This document shows positions 1-9,266 of a stretch of DNA of 64,000 nucleotides, one piece after another. Where the stretch lies: NCBI GenBank assembly GCA_023653115.1, contig JAMNXO010000001.1, positions 310,001-374,000 of the forward strand, given 5' to 3'. Made by a program: the position numbers and the translations under genes. Positions within the stretch are counted from its first letter, which is position 1. Every line of letters starts with the position of its first letter. The DNA comes from Erythrobacter sp. Its GTDB lineage: Bacteria > Pseudomonadota > Alphaproteobacteria > Sphingomonadales > Sphingomonadaceae. The notes under the pieces are model-generated. The model did not search any database. It saw only the letters and a list, made by a program, of their open reading frames with translations, and was not told the origin of the DNA.

Positions 1-404
1 CGTCCCACAATCTCGCGGTAGAAGATGTTCGCCAACTGCCCCGCGAGCGATCCGCCCGCGCTGCCGGGGAAGCTGCGATTGAGGTCGCGCCGGTCGGGCA
101 GGTAGCGCGAATGGGTGATGAAGCCGAAGATATTGGCGACCGGCACCAGCAGCACCGTGCCGGCCAACGCCTGCGGATCGATCTCCTGCGCCAGCCGCTG
201 GATCACCGCCGTGCCGACAATCTCGTCGCCGTGGATGGCCGCGCTCACGAAGATCGCCGGGCCGGGCCTGGCGCCGTGCAGCACCCTCACCGCTAGCGAC
301 GAGGCGGTGCCGGTGGCCAGGGTGGTGATCGGAAAGGCCAGATCGCGCGTGGTGCCGGGCGCAATATCCTCGCCGGCGATGGTGAATGGTTGAACCTGAT
401 CCAT
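1..404 (-). CDS. Succinylglutamate desuccinylase/aspartoacylase (M14-like) family deacylase, partial
   Basis: Partial gene: the N-terminal ~134 residues are present and the rest runs off the left edge of the window. The frame opens at an ATG and begins MDQVQPFTIAGEDI. It carries the zinc-binding AIHGDE (HxxE) motif near residue 55 and the family signature RDLNRSFPG near residue 113. Both are typical of the AstE/AspA branch of zinc carboxypeptidase-like hydrolases, which cleave amide bonds of N-acyl amino acids. The second zinc ligand and catalytic Glu would lie in the missing part. The substrate cannot be told. It is divergent from smpB, with about 110 bases between the two starts. Confidence 0.85.
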   Translation of the reverse strand, partial: MDQVQPFTIAGEDIAPGTTRDLAFPITTLATGTASSLAVRVLHGARPGPAIFVSAAIHGDEIVGTAVIQRLAQEIDPQALAGTVLLVPVANIFGFITHSRYLPDRRDLNRSFPGSAGGSLAGQLANIFYREIVG

Positions 405-516
405 GATGCGCGTCGCCCCCTCGACCTGCCCCGCAAGCGCCAAGGAGTAACGCGCAAGTTGCCAAAGCGCAAAGCCCCTCGCTTTTTCCCGCGCCGGTGC
501 CTACATCGCGCGTCCC

Positions 517-999
517 ATGGCACGCCCCAAACCCGTCACCTTCGACAAGCTCAAGATCGTCGCCGAGAACCGCCGCGCGCGGTTCGATTACTATATCGAG
601 GATACCTTCGAGGCCGGGCTCGCCTTGCAGGGCACCGAGGTTAAGGCGCTCAGGGCGGGCGAGGCGAGCATTGCCGAAAGCTATGCCGAGGTGAAGGATG
701 GGCAGGTGTGGCTGATCAACGCCAACATCCCCGAATACAGCCACGGCAACCGCCTCAACCACGAACCGCGCCGCCCGCGCAAACTGCTGCTGCACGAGCG
801 CGAGATCGAAAAGTTCGTCGGTGCGGTGGAGCGCAAGGGCATGACGCTGGTGCCGCTGATGGTCTATTTCAACAGCACCGGCCGGGCCAAGGTCGAACTG
901 GCGCTCGCCAAGGGCAAGCAGACCCACGACAAGCGCGCCACGATCAAGGACCGCGACTGGAAACGCGACAAGGCGCGGTTGATGCGCGACAAGGGTTGA
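517..999 (+). CDS. smpB: SsrA-binding protein SmpB
   Basis: This 160-aa protein binds tmRNA and is required for trans-translation, which rescues stalled ribosomes and tags the nascent peptide for proteolysis. The typical SmpB core is complete: [14 protein letters not shown] near residues 40-53, [11 protein letters not shown] near 68-78 and [19 protein letters not shown] near 110-128. It ends in the expected basic tail ([18 protein letters not shown]), which is disordered until it enters the ribosome. Length is normal for the family. No good Shine-Dalgarno sequence precedes the ATG. No tmRNA gene is visible in the window. Confidence 0.97.
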   Translation: MARPKPVTFDKLKIVAENRRARFDYYIEDTFEAGLALQGTEVKALRAGEASIAESYAEVKDGQVWLINANIPEYSHGNRLNHEPRRPRKLLLHEREIEKFVGAVERKGMTLVPLMVYFNSTGRAKVELALAKGKQTHDKRATIKDRDWKRDKARLMRDKG

Positions 1000-1004
1000 G
1001 CGCG

Positions 1005-1060
1005 CGGGGCTGAGCGGGCGGGCCTGAACGGACGGGACTGAGCGGGCAGCGCTGAAAAAA
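1005..1060 (+). repeat. 14-bp imperfect tandem repeat downstream of smpB
   Basis: Three consecutive 14-base units start at 1005, 1019 and 1033. They share the pattern CGGG-x-CTGA-x-CGG-x, and a decayed fourth unit runs into an A-tract at 1055-1060. It lies in the smpB-DUF2062 gap. No function is evident; it may only be slippage in GC-rich spacer DNA. Confidence 0.6.
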
Positions 1061-1188
1061 TCACGGTTTGCGCCGGATTCACCTACTGGTCAGGAACCCG
1101 ATGCTACCCATATGCGCTACATGGTTCCTGTGATGATTCCCGTTCTGCCAGCTGTGACGAGCCGTGCGCCTGAGCGCCGGGGCGGGGC

Positions 1189-1806
1189 GTGCCTGTGACG
1201 CAGTCTGAATCGCCCAAGCCAAGTGTCTCGAAACGCTCGAAGACCTGGGCGATGGACATCATCCGCAAAAATACGCCGACCCGTGAGGAAATGGCCGAGA
1301 ACAAGTATCTCGCTCCGATCGCGCACCGCTTTCTTTCGCCCGAATTGTGGCGCTTCACCCGCCGCTCGGTGCCGCGCGGCGTGGCGCTCGGGCTGTTTGC
1401 GGCCTTCATCATTCCGCTGGGGCAGATTTTCCTGTCGGCCTTTCTCGCCTTGCCGATGCGCGCCAATGTGCCGCTGGCGGCCTTGGTGACCTTCGTGACC
1501 AACCCCTTCACGCTGCCTTTCTGGCTGGTGATCGCCAACCGCATCGGCGACTTCACCTTGCGCTTCGATGCCACCGCGCCGGCCGTGGCCAGCGCCAAAG
1601 CCAATAGCGGGGTCTGGGCCTTCCTGATGGATGCCTATCAGGTCGCCGGTGCCACGGTGGTGGGTTATCTGGTGCTTTCGCTCGTCGCTCCGGGGGTGGG
1701 CTATGTGGTGTCCGGCTGGGTGTGGCGCGCTGTGGTGGCGCGCAAACGCGCCAAACGGTTGAAGGTGATGGAAGCCCGGCTCGACCAGCGGCTCGGGGCG
1801 CGTTAG
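1189..1806 (+). CDS. DUF2062 domain-containing membrane protein
   Basis: This 205-aa protein has a cytoplasmic N-terminus of about 60 residues, then hydrophobic segments near residues 65-85, 90-115 and 145-175, and a basic C-terminus. The stretch SVPRGVALGLFAAFIIPLGQ, followed by a small-residue helix and VTNPFTLPFW, is characteristic of DUF2062 proteins, whose function is unknown. The start is a GTG with GGGGCGGGGC just before it; a second GTG six bases on (1195) or the ATG at 1252 are alternatives. It ends 22 bases before cckA, so the two are probably co-transcribed. Confidence 0.85.
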   Translation: MPVTQSESPKPSVSKRSKTWAMDIIRKNTPTREEMAENKYLAPIAHRFLSPELWRFTRRSVPRGVALGLFAAFIIPLGQIFLSAFLALPMRANVPLAALVTFVTNPFTLPFWLVIANRIGDFTLRFDATAPAVASAKANSGVWAFLMDAYQVAGATVVGYLVLSLVAPGVGYVVSGWVWRAVVARKRAKRLKVMEARLDQRLGAR

Positions 1807-1828
1807 GGACGGGAGCTGACCGGGCGCG

Positions 1829-4399
1829 ATGCGCGCTACGGTCGCGATCCAGCCACAGGAACACCCGCGCTTGTCCGAGCCCAGCCGCCGCATTCCCCGA
1901 CGCCCGGAGCTTCCCGCGAGCGGCCAGCTGGAAAGCCTGGCTGCGCTCGCGCCGTCTTCCACGCTTCTGATGGGCCTCGCCGGCGCGCTGGTGGTGAGTG
2001 CGGCAGTGCTGTTTCTGGCGACCTCGAGCTGGCTGGTGGCGCTGGCGTTCCTGCTCGGGGTCGGCGTGCTGCTCGGTGCGGGATTGGTGTTCGAGCGGAT
2101 GCGCACCGCGCCTGCGACCGATCAACTCGCTCCGCCGGACTGGACAGTAACCGTCGCCGCGATCGAGCAGGCCGGCGAAGCCGTCGCCATTACCGACCGC
2201 GCCAACCGTCTCGTGTGTGCCAACAGCCAGTTTCTCGAAAGCTTCGGCGTCAGCGCCGCGCCCCCCGCGCTGCCGTTCGCGCGCGAGGCACTTGAGGTGG
2301 TGACCCGGCTGGCGCGCGATGCCTGGCGTGACGGAGCCGCCGCGATCGAACTGCTCCCCATGCCCGAAGGCGAGGTGGACTGGCAGATCTCCGCCATGCG
2401 CGCAGGGCGGGGCGAGGACCATCTGGTCTGGCGGCTGCGCCCGCTGACCCGCGCCAGCAGCGTGAGCCTGGGCGCGCTCGATCTCGCCGGACCTTTCGGC
2501 AAGATGCTCAGCCGGGCGGGAATCGAGACCGCGATCACCACGGCCGACGGCATTATCCGCGCTGTCAGCGCCGGGTTTGCCGAGCGCGCCGCAGGTGATG
2601 ATCGCGCCACCTTGATGGGGCAGGACTTCGTCAGCTTCCTGCGCAGCGACGAGCGTGACCGCATCTTCTTCGCCCGCGAAGGGCGCGGCGGCACCCCGCA
2701 GACGCTGGTCGACGTGCCGCTGATCGATCCTTCCACCCAGACCGTGCCTGCCGGGCCGGACGAGGCGACCTCGCTGATGCTCCTGATCGATTCGGGTGTC
2801 GGCATCGGCTCGGGCTGGGATGGCACCGCGCAGGCCGGGGTCGCGCAGCTTGACGCGCTGCTCGGACAATTGCCGCTCGGCCTCGCCATGACCGACCGTG
2901 ACGGGCGCTTCCTGTTCGGTAACGAGGCGTTCCTGCGCGCGGTCGCCCGCGAAGGGCGGGGGCTGCCCGCCTTCCCGACCGATCTGGTCACGCGCGAGGA
3001 CAAGCCCGCGCTGTCCGACGCGGTGCGCCGCCACGGGCGCGGGCCTTCGACCAGCGGCGACGTCGCGGTGCGGCTGGTGAACAGCCCGGAAGAACCTGTC
3101 TCCCTCGGCCTGGCCGGCGTGCGCGGGCTGGGCGAGGCAGCGGTGCTTTTGAGCCTTGCGGATTCAAGCCAGGAAAACCAGCTGCGCCGTCAGGTCGCGC
3201 AGGCCACCAAGATGCAGGCGGTCGGCCAGCTCGCCGGCGGGGTCGCGCATGACTTCAACAACGTGCTGACCGCGATCATCGGCACCTGCGATCTGATGCT
3301 GCTGCGCCATATCCCGGGCGACAGCGACTACGACGATATCCAGCAGATCCGCGCCAATTCGAACGGCGCCGCCGCGCTCACCCGCCAGCTGCTCGCCTTC
3401 TCGCGCCAGCAGACCCTGCGCCCCGAAGTCATCCAGCTGCCCGATGTGGTGAGCGAGGTCAGCCCGCTGATCAAGCGCCTGCTGGGCGAGAAGATCACCT
3501 ATTACGTCCAGCATGACCGCAATCTCGGACCGGTGCGGGCTGACCCGCAGCAGCTCGAACAGGTGATCATGAACCTCGCCGTCAACGCGCGGGATGCGAT
3601 CCAGTCGCGCGGGAATGGCACCGGCCGGATCTCGTTGTTCACCCGCCACCTGCACGCGACCGAGGTGGTGCAGCTGGGTTCCGAAGTGCTGCCTGCGGCC
3701 GATTACACCGTGCTGATCGTGCAGGACACCGGCGGCGGCATCCCTCCGCACGTGCTGCCCAAGCTGTTCGAACCGTTCTTCACCACCAAGGAACAGGGCA
3801 AGGGCACCGGCCTCGGCCTGTCGACCGCCTACGGGATCGTCAAGCAATCGGGCGGCTTCATCTTTGCCGACAACACCAAGGACAAGTCCGGCCACCCGAC
3901 AGGCGCGCGCTTCACGGTCTATTTCCCGGTGCATCGCGGCGAGGTGCCCAAAAAGCGCGAGGTCAAGGCGCCGCTGATCTCGTCCGAATGGTCGGCCGGC
4001 GGCAAGGTGCTGCTGGTGGAAGACGAGGACATGGTGCGCGCCGTCGCCGAACGGGCGCTGGTGCGTGCAGGCTATGATGTAAAGGCCTGCGCCAATGGCG
4101 AGGAGGGGCTGGCGGCCATCACCGAAGGCACGGTGCAGTTCGATATCGTGGTCAGCGATGTGGTGATGCCGGGGATGGATGGCCCCGCGATGGTGCGCGC
4201 CATCCGCGCACGGCTGCCGAAAATGCCCGTGCTGTTCATGTCGGGCTATGCCGAGGAACAGCTGCGCCGGGACATCGACATTCCCGATATGCACTTCATT
4301 CCCAAACCCTTCAGCGTGGCCGCCATCGGCGACAAGGTCGGCGCGGTTCTGCGCCAGGCGCGGACCGATCAGGCCGAAGCCGAAGCGGCCGCCAAGTAA
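1829..4399 (+). CDS. cckA: Cell-cycle hybrid histidine kinase CckA
   Basis: This 856-aa hybrid kinase has two N-terminal membrane helices (about 45-64 and 68-88) and three PAS-like regions (about 108-215, 230-330, 340-450). A HisKA domain follows with phospho-acceptor His474 in GGVAHDFNN. The ATPase domain shows an N-box (MNLAVNARDAI) and G-boxes (DTGGGI, GTGLGLS). A C-terminal receiver carries phospho-acceptor Asp777 in VVSDVVMPGMDG. This order and these motifs match alphaproteobacterial CckA, which phosphorylates ChpT and through it CtrA and CpdR, and can also act as a phosphatase. It is longer than the Caulobacter protein, mainly through PAS-region sequence. The position before recA is a common sphingomonad arrangement. 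A cpdR gene lies 10 kb downstream. Confidence 0.93.
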   Translation: MRATVAIQPQEHPRLSEPSRRIPRRPELPASGQLESLAALAPSSTLLMGLAGALVVSAAVLFLATSSWLVALAFLLGVGVLLGAGLVFERMRTAPATDQLAPPDWTVTVAAIEQAGEAVAITDRANRLVCANSQFLESFGVSAAPPALPFAREALEVVTRLARDAWRDGAAAIELLPMPEGEVDWQISAMRAGRGEDHLVWRLRPLTRASSVSLGALDLAGPFGKMLSRAGIETAITTADGIIRAVSAGFAERAAGDDRATLMGQDFVSFLRSDERDRIFFAREGRGGTPQTLVDVPLIDPSTQTVPAGPDEATSLMLLIDSGVGIGSGWDGTAQAGVAQLDALLGQLPLGLAMTDRDGRFLFGNEAFLRAVAREGRGLPAFPTDLVTREDKPALSDAVRRHGRGPSTSGDVAVRLVNSPEEPVSLGLAGVRGLGEAAVLLSLADSSQENQLRRQVAQATKMQAVGQLAGGVAHDFNNVLTAIIGTCDLMLLRHIPGDSDYDDIQQIRANSNGAAALTRQLLAFSRQQTLRPEVIQLPDVVSEVSPLIKRLLGEKITYYVQHDRNLGPVRADPQQLEQVIMNLAVNARDAIQSRGNGTGRISLFTRHLHATEVVQLGSEVLPAADYTVLIVQDTGGGIPPHVLPKLFEPFFTTKEQGKGTGLGLSTAYGIVKQSGGFIFADNTKDKSGHPTGARFTVYFPVHRGEVPKKREVKAPLISSEWSAGGKVLLVEDEDMVRAVAERALVRAGYDVKACANGEEGLAAITEGTVQFDIVVSDVVMPGMDGPAMVRAIRARLPKMPVLFMSGYAEEQLRRDIDIPDMHFIPKPFSVAAIGDKVGAVLRQARTDQAEAEAAAK

Positions 4400-4440
4400 G
4401 AGCACGCAAGCTTTTGCCGGGCTTGTAGGAAATTATTTTC

Positions 4441-4455
4441 GTTCCCCCCTTGTTC
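4441..4455 (+). promoter_or_regulatory. LexA (SOS) box upstream of recA
   Basis: GTTC, seven bases, then GTTC (4441-4444 and 4452-4455) exactly matches the alphaproteobacterial LexA operator GTTC-N7-GTTC. It sits 87 bases before the recA start codon. It overlaps the inferred -35 element, so bound LexA would block transcription until DNA damage. Confidence 0.85.
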
Positions 4456-4478
4456 CAGTAGAACAAATGCGATACATC
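4450..4478 (+). promoter_or_regulatory. Candidate sigma-70 promoter of recA
   Basis: TTGTTC at 4450-4455 and TACATC at 4473-4478 are separated by 17 bases. Both resemble -35 and -10 hexamers, and the SOS box covers the -35. Placement is inferred from the motifs only. Confidence 0.5.
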
Positions 4479-4542
4479 GCAATCCCAAGGACGGTCGTCG
4501 AAAACTGGTGACCGCCTCTAGGCAAGCGAAGGAGCGCGTGCG

Positions 4543-5607
4543 ATGGCTACGTCATTGAAGCTGGTAGATAAGGAAAAAGACGTGGATCGTCAGAAGGCTC
4601 TCGAAGCCGCGCTCGCACAGATTGACCGGGCTTTCGGCAAGGGTTCGGCGATGAAGCTGGGCCAGAAGGAAACCATGCAGGTCGAAGCGATTTCGACCGG
4701 CTCGCTCGGGCTCGACATCGCGCTGGGCGTGGGCGGTTTGCCCAAGGGCCGCGTGATCGAAGTCTATGGTCCGGAAAGCTCGGGCAAGACCACGCTGGCA
4801 CTGCACGTGATTGCCGAGGCCCAGAAGGCCGGCGGCACCGCAGCCTTCGTCGATGCCGAACACGCGCTCGATCCGGTCTATGCCAAGAAGCTCGGCGTCA
4901 ACATTGATGAACTGATCGTCTCGCAGCCTGATACCGGCGAACAGGCGCTCGAAATCGTCGACACGCTGGTGCGTTCTAACGCGATTGACGTGCTGGTGGT
5001 CGATTCGGTCGCGGCGCTGGTGCCGCGCGCGGAAATCGAAGGCGAGATGGGCGATTCGCACGTCGGCTTGCAGGCTCGCCTGATGAGCCAGTCGCTGCGC
5101 AAGCTGACCGGCTCGATCAACCGCTCCAAGTGCATGGTGATCTTCATCAACCAGCTGCGCATGAAGATCGGCGTGATGTACGGCAATCCGGAAACCACCA
5201 CCGGTGGCAACGCGCTCAAGTTCTACGCGTCCGTCCGGCTCGACATCCGCCGCACCGGCCAGATCAAGGACCGTGACGAGATTATCGGCAACACCACCCG
5301 CGTGAAGGTGGTCAAGAACAAGGTTGCCCCGCCGTTCAAGCAGGTCGAATTCGACATCATGTATGGCGAAGGCATCTCCAAGATCGGGGAAATTCTCGAT
5401 CTTGGCGTCAAGGCCGGCATCGTGGAGAAGTCGGGGAGCTGGTTCTCCTACGATTCCATCCGCATCGGTCAGGGCCGCGAGAACGCCAAGACCTTCCTCA
5501 AGGAAAATGCAGAACTTTGCGACCGCCTGGAAGCTGCGATCCGCAGCCGGACCGACGCGGTGGCCGGGGAGATGATGACAGGGCCGGACGCGGACCCCGA
5601 AGACTGA
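4543..5607 (+). CDS. recA: Recombinase RecA
   Basis: This 354-aa RecA forms the ATP-dependent nucleoprotein filament for homologous recombination and triggers LexA self-cleavage. Walker A (GPESSGKT) is at about residues 76-83. Other conserved blocks are the MAW region [13 protein letters not shown], the L1 region [17 protein letters not shown] and the L2 region [26 protein letters not shown]. The C-terminus is acidic (TGPDADPED), as expected. The ATG has a good ribosome site (AAGGAG eight bases upstream). It is controlled by the GTTC-N7-GTTC operator upstream and followed by an intrinsic terminator. Confidence 0.99.
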   Translation: MATSLKLVDKEKDVDRQKALEAALAQIDRAFGKGSAMKLGQKETMQVEAISTGSLGLDIALGVGGLPKGRVIEVYGPESSGKTTLALHVIAEAQKAGGTAAFVDAEHALDPVYAKKLGVNIDELIVSQPDTGEQALEIVDTLVRSNAIDVLVVDSVAALVPRAEIEGEMGDSHVGLQARLMSQSLRKLTGSINRSKCMVIFINQLRMKIGVMYGNPETTTGGNALKFYASVRLDIRRTGQIKDRDEIIGNTTRVKVVKNKVAPPFKQVEFDIMYGEGISKIGEILDLGVKAGIVEKSGSWFSYDSIRIGQGRENAKTFLKENAELCDRLEAAIRSRTDAVAGEMMTGPDADPED

Positions 5608-5676
5608 TCCCCAAGCGGGCGTGCGCGCGGAGTGTCCCCTCCGTGCCTGTCCCATGGCGCCCGGAAACCCGGAAAG

Positions 5677-5715
5677 CCGGCACGAGACCTCTCTCCAGGG
5701 CTCGGGCCGGTTTTT
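5677..5715 (+). terminator. Intrinsic terminator of recA
   Basis: CCGGCACGAG (5677-5686) pairs with CTCGGGCCGG (5701-5710) with one internal mismatch, and five T residues follow (5711-5715). It lies 70 bases after the recA stop codon. Confidence 0.85.
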
Positions 5716-5791
5716 CGTTTCCGCAGCCGGGGCTGCACAGCGCCTTTGCCGCGCTGCAATTGTGGATCAGCGGCAACACTCAGGAGGTGCG

Positions 5792-5857
5792 GTGAAGCGT
5801 GGCCTATGCGCGCTCCATTGCCTAACGCCCTCGCATTGCCTAACTGCACCGCCATGA
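5792..5857 (+). CDS. Possible 21-aa leader ORF coupled to alaS
   Basis: A GTG at 5792 follows AGGAGG (5782-5787), a much better ribosome site than any before alaS itself. The frame encodes [21 protein letters not shown] and stops at a TGA that overlaps the alaS ATG (ATGA at 5854-5857). Its second half is an 18-bp direct repeat (CATTGCCTAAC, twice), giving HCLTP then HCLTA. The arrangement suggests translational coupling or a regulatory leader, but expression is not shown. Alternatively AGGAGG may be a chance match and alaS may be translated independently. Confidence 0.45.
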   Translation: MKRGLCALHCLTPSHCLTAPP

Positions 5858-8511
5858 GCTCTACCAACGAAATCCGCCGGTCCTTCCTCGACTATTTCGG
5901 CAAGGCCGGACACGCCGTCACGCCGAGCGCGCCGCTCGTTCCCTACAACGATCCGACGCTGATGTTCGTCAACGCCGGGATGGTGCCGTTCAAAAACGTG
6001 TTCACCGGGCTCGAGACCCCGCCCGCGCCGCGCGCCGCCTCCTCGCAGAAATGTGTGCGCGCCGGGGGCAAGCACAATGATCTCGACAATGTCGGCTACA
6101 CCGCGCGGCACCACACCTTCTTCGAGATGCTCGGCAACTTCTCGTTCGGTGACTATTTCAAGGAACAGGCGATCGCGCACGCCTGGACACTGCTGACCGG
6201 CGAATGGGGCCTGCCCAAGGACCGGCTCACCGTCACTGTCTACCATACGGATGACGAAGCCGCCGGCCTGTGGCGCAAGATCGCCGGCCTGCGGGAAGAA
6301 CGCATCATCCGCATCAGCACCAATGACAACTTCTGGTCGATGGGCGACACCGGCCCCTGCGGGCCGTGTTCGGAAATCTTCTACGATCACGGCGACCACA
6401 TCTTCGGCGGCCCTCCCGGCAGCCCGGACGAGGATGGTGACCGCTTCGTCGAGATCTGGAACCTTGTGTTCATGCAATACGAGCAGCAGGCCGATGGCAC
6501 CCGCCGCGATCTGCCCAAGCCCTCGATCGACACCGGCATGGGGATCGAGCGCGTCGCTGCTGTCCTGCAGGGCGTCCACGACAACTACGACACTGACACC
6601 TTCAAGGCGCTGATCGCGGCCTCGGAAGGCCTCACCAATGTCGCCGCCAAGGGCGATTCGGCCGCCAGCCACCGCGTGATCGCCGATCACCTGCGTTCGG
6701 TCAGCTTCCTGATGGCCGACGGCGTGCTGCCGTCGAACGAGGGCCGCGGCTATGTGCTGCGCCGGATCATGCGCCGCGCGATGCGCCATGCGCACCTTTT
6801 GGGCGCAGCCGAGCCCCTGATGCACCGCCTCGTGCCTGCGCTCGTGACCGAGATGGGCGCTGCTTACCCCGAGCTTTCGCGCGGGCAGGCGCTGATCGAG
6901 GAAGTGCTCGAGCGCGAGGAAACCCAGTTCCGCCGCACGCTCGACAAGGGCCTCAAACTGCTCGACGAAGCCACCGGCGACATGACGACTGGCGGCGAGC
7001 TCGACGGCGAAATCGCCTTCCGCCTCTACGACACCTTCGGCTTCCCCTATGATCTTACCGAAGACGCCCTGCGCGCCCGCGGCATCGGGGTGGACCGCGA
7101 GGGCTTTGACGCCGCGATGGCGCGCCAGAAGGCGGCGGCGCGTGCGGCGTGGAAGGGCTCGGGCGAAGCGGCCTCGGGCGAAGTCTGGTTCGACATTGCC
7201 GAGCGCGAAGGCGCGACCGAATTCACCGGCTATGCCGCCACCAGCGGCGAGGGCCGCGTGGTCGCCATCGTCAAGGGCGGGGCTGAAGTCCAGCAGGCCG
7301 GCGCGGGCGACGAGGTGGTGATCCTCACCAACCAGACCCCGTTCTACGGCGAAAGCGGCGGCCAGACCGGCGATGCCGGCAGCATGGCGAACCTCGCCGG
7401 GTTCAAGGCCAGCGTCACCGACACTGCCAAGCCGCTGGGCCGCCTCCACGCGCATCAGGTGCGCATCGCAGCCGGCGCGATTGCGGTCGGCGACACGGTC
7501 GAGCTCAAGGTCGATGCCGAGCGGCGTGACCGGATCCGCGCCAACCATTCGGCCACCCACTTGGTTCACGCCGCGCTGCGCAACCGGCTCGGCGGGCACG
7601 TGACCCAGAAGGGCAGCATGGTCGCCGAAGACCGGCTGCGCTTCGACTTCTCGCAACCCGTCGCGCTGACCCCTGAGGACATCGCGGCGATCGAGGCCGA
7701 GGTGAACGCCGAAATCCGCGCCAACGAAACGGTCGGCACCCGGCTGATGACCCCGGACGATGCGGTGGCCGCGGGCGCGTTGGCGCTGTTCGGCGAGAAA
7801 TATGGCGACGAAGTCCGCGTGCTCTCGATGGGCCGTTCCAGCCGCGAAGGCCGGACCTATTCGGTCGAACTGTGCGGCGGCACCCATGTGCGCGCAACGG
7901 GCGATATCGGGGTATTCCGGATCGTTTCGGAGAGCGCGGTGTCCTCGGGCGTGCGCCGGATCGAGGCGTTGACGGGCGAGGCTGCGCGCGCCTGGCTGGT
8001 GGCACGCGAGGATGCGCTCAAGGCAGCGGCGGGCGTGATCCGTGCGATGCCGGAGGAAGTGCCTGCGCGGCTCGCGGCGCTGATGGACGAGCGCAAGCGG
8101 CTCGAAAAGGAACTGGCCGAAGCCAAGAAGGCGCTCGCGCTGGGCGGCGGCGGGACGGGCGGGGATGCAGCGCCGGCCGACGAAGCGATCGCGGGCGTGG
8201 CTTTCAGCGGTCAGGTGCTGGGTGGGCTCGATCCCAAGGAACTGCGCCCGCTGCTCGATGCGGCCAAGCAGCGCATGGGTTCGGGCGTGGCGGTGATGAT
8301 CGCGGTCAACGATGGCAAGGCGAGTATCGCCGCTGCCGTTACGGATGACCTCACCGCGCGCTTCAGCGCGGTCGATCTGGTGCGCGCAGGCGTGGAAGCC
8401 CTCGGCGGCAAGGGCGGCGGCGGTCGGCCCGACATGGCGCAGGGCGGCGGCCCTGATGGCGACAAGGCGGCCGAGGCGCTGGCTGCGGTCAGGGCCGTGC
8501 TGGCGGGATGA
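5854..8511 (+). CDS. alaS: Alanyl-tRNA synthetase
   Basis: This 885-aa class II synthetase charges tRNA-Ala with alanine in the cytoplasm. It begins [20 protein letters not shown], the usual AlaS start, followed by the catalytic domain with [11 protein letters not shown] and [16 protein letters not shown]. The editing domain retains its zinc-site motifs HSATH (His565-His569) and CGGTH (Cys674-His678). The DHHA1/C-Ala tail ends in a Gly-rich [17 protein letters not shown] chose the ATG at 5854 because the conserved sequence starts there; no clear Shine-Dalgarno precedes it. The mini-ORF upstream overlaps this start. The end overlaps the next gene by four bases. Confidence 0.98.
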   Translation: MSSTNEIRRSFLDYFGKAGHAVTPSAPLVPYNDPTLMFVNAGMVPFKNVFTGLETPPAPRAASSQKCVRAGGKHNDLDNVGYTARHHTFFEMLGNFSFGDYFKEQAIAHAWTLLTGEWGLPKDRLTVTVYHTDDEAAGLWRKIAGLREERIIRISTNDNFWSMGDTGPCGPCSEIFYDHGDHIFGGPPGSPDEDGDRFVEIWNLVFMQYEQQADGTRRDLPKPSIDTGMGIERVAAVLQGVHDNYDTDTFKALIAASEGLTNVAAKGDSAASHRVIADHLRSVSFLMADGVLPSNEGRGYVLRRIMRRAMRHAHLLGAAEPLMHRLVPALVTEMGAAYPELSRGQALIEEVLEREETQFRRTLDKGLKLLDEATGDMTTGGELDGEIAFRLYDTFGFPYDLTEDALRARGIGVDREGFDAAMARQKAAARAAWKGSGEAASGEVWFDIAEREGATEFTGYAATSGEGRVVAIVKGGAEVQQAGAGDEVVILTNQTPFYGESGGQTGDAGSMANLAGFKASVTDTAKPLGRLHAHQVRIAAGAIAVGDTVELKVDAERRDRIRANHSATHLVHAALRNRLGGHVTQKGSMVAEDRLRFDFSQPVALTPEDIAAIEAEVNAEIRANETVGTRLMTPDDAVAAGALALFGEKYGDEVRVLSMGRSSREGRTYSVELCGGTHVRATGDIGVFRIVSESAVSSGVRRIEALTGEAARAWLVAREDALKAAAGVIRAMPEEVPARLAALMDERKRLEKELAEAKKALALGGGGTGGDAAPADEAIAGVAFSGQVLGGLDPKELRPLLDAAKQRMGSGVAVMIAVNDGKASIAAAVTDDLTARFSAVDLVRAGVEALGGKGGGGRPDMAQGGGPDGDKAAEALAAVRAVLAG

Positions 8512-9266
8512 GGCGACGCGGCCTCGGCTGTATGGCCGCGCTGGCCGCGCTGGCGGGGGCTCCGGCCGCATCGCAGGAAATGCCGGGCCTCACCTTCGGC
8601 GGGACTCTGTTCGATGTGACAGGCGCGGGGACGCTTGAACTTGGCACCATCGACGATGTGTTGCAGCCATTTGCGCGGGATTTCCAGAAGGGGCGCGAAC
8701 GGCTCGCGGTTGAGGTCACGGTGGACCGTGACGGGACCGTGATAGATTGCAGGACCAAAGCCTCACCGATCCTGGCCGAAGCGGGCCAAGCTGTTTGCGC
8801 CAATGCGGTGAAGGCCGGACGGTTCCGCCAATATCCGCAGCTTGTGCTGGATTATACTCGGGCGACCTATGGATTTGCGATCCGCGCCATGCGCGAACAA
8901 CCGGGCAAGGGCGCGCAATTCCTGATCAGCCCGGACTTTCCGCTGAGTAGGATATCCATCCGCTTTGGCAGCGATCCCATCCCGCCCGAGGGGCAGCGGC
9001 TCAAGATTACCGATCTTGTGGCAACCCCGATGGAATATCCCCGCGAGGCGCTGCAAAACGAAATCGAAGCGCGGGTTATGGTTGCGGTCACTTTCGGCGT
9101 GGATGGCCGCACCAAAACTTGCCGCCCGGTTTATTCGTCGAATACGTCCCGGATGGCTTACGAGACCTGTCTCGCCGCACGCCGGGGGTTTCGATTGATC
9201 AGTCCGCCGGACGAGCGCCCGTTCAATTGGATAACCACCTGGAAACTGGCTGACTCATCCTCCTAA
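8508..9266 (+). CDS. Secreted protein with two TonB C-terminal-like regions
   Basis: This 252-aa protein starts with a likely signal peptide (basic MRRR, then an Ala-rich hydrophobic stretch, cleavage near ASQ at about 23). Two segments resemble the TonB C-terminal fold. The first is around residues 60-110 ([13 protein letters not shown] ... [10 protein letters not shown]). The second is around 170-235 ([20 protein letters not shown] ... CLAARRGFR). No proline-rich TonB spacer or membrane anchor is present, so it is not a classical TonB. A periplasmic role is inferred. It overlaps alaS by four bases and converges on the antiporter gene, with stops overlapping by four bases. Confidence 0.7.
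   Translation: MRRRGLGCMAALAALAGAPAASQEMPGLTFGGTLFDVTGAGTLELGTIDDVLQPFARDFQKGRERLAVEVTVDRDGTVIDCRTKASPILAEAGQAVCANAVKAGRFRQYPQLVLDYTRATYGFAIRAMREQPGKGAQFLISPDFPLSRISIRFGSDPIPPEGQRLKITDLVATPMEYPREALQNEIEARVMVAVTFGVDGRTKTCRPVYSSNTSRMAYETCLAARRGFRLISPPDERPFNWITTWKLADSSS

Noticed and set aside
4451-4467. Inverted repeat TTGTTCCAGTAGAACAA as the LexA operator
   Set aside because: The spacing does not fit known LexA boxes of this class; the overlapping GTTC-N7-GTTC direct repeat does.
5767-8571. 934-codon open frame antisense to alaS
   Set aside because: High-GC third-position bias keeps antisense frames open. The opposite strand encodes an unmistakable AlaS, and the antisense product has no recognisable domain.
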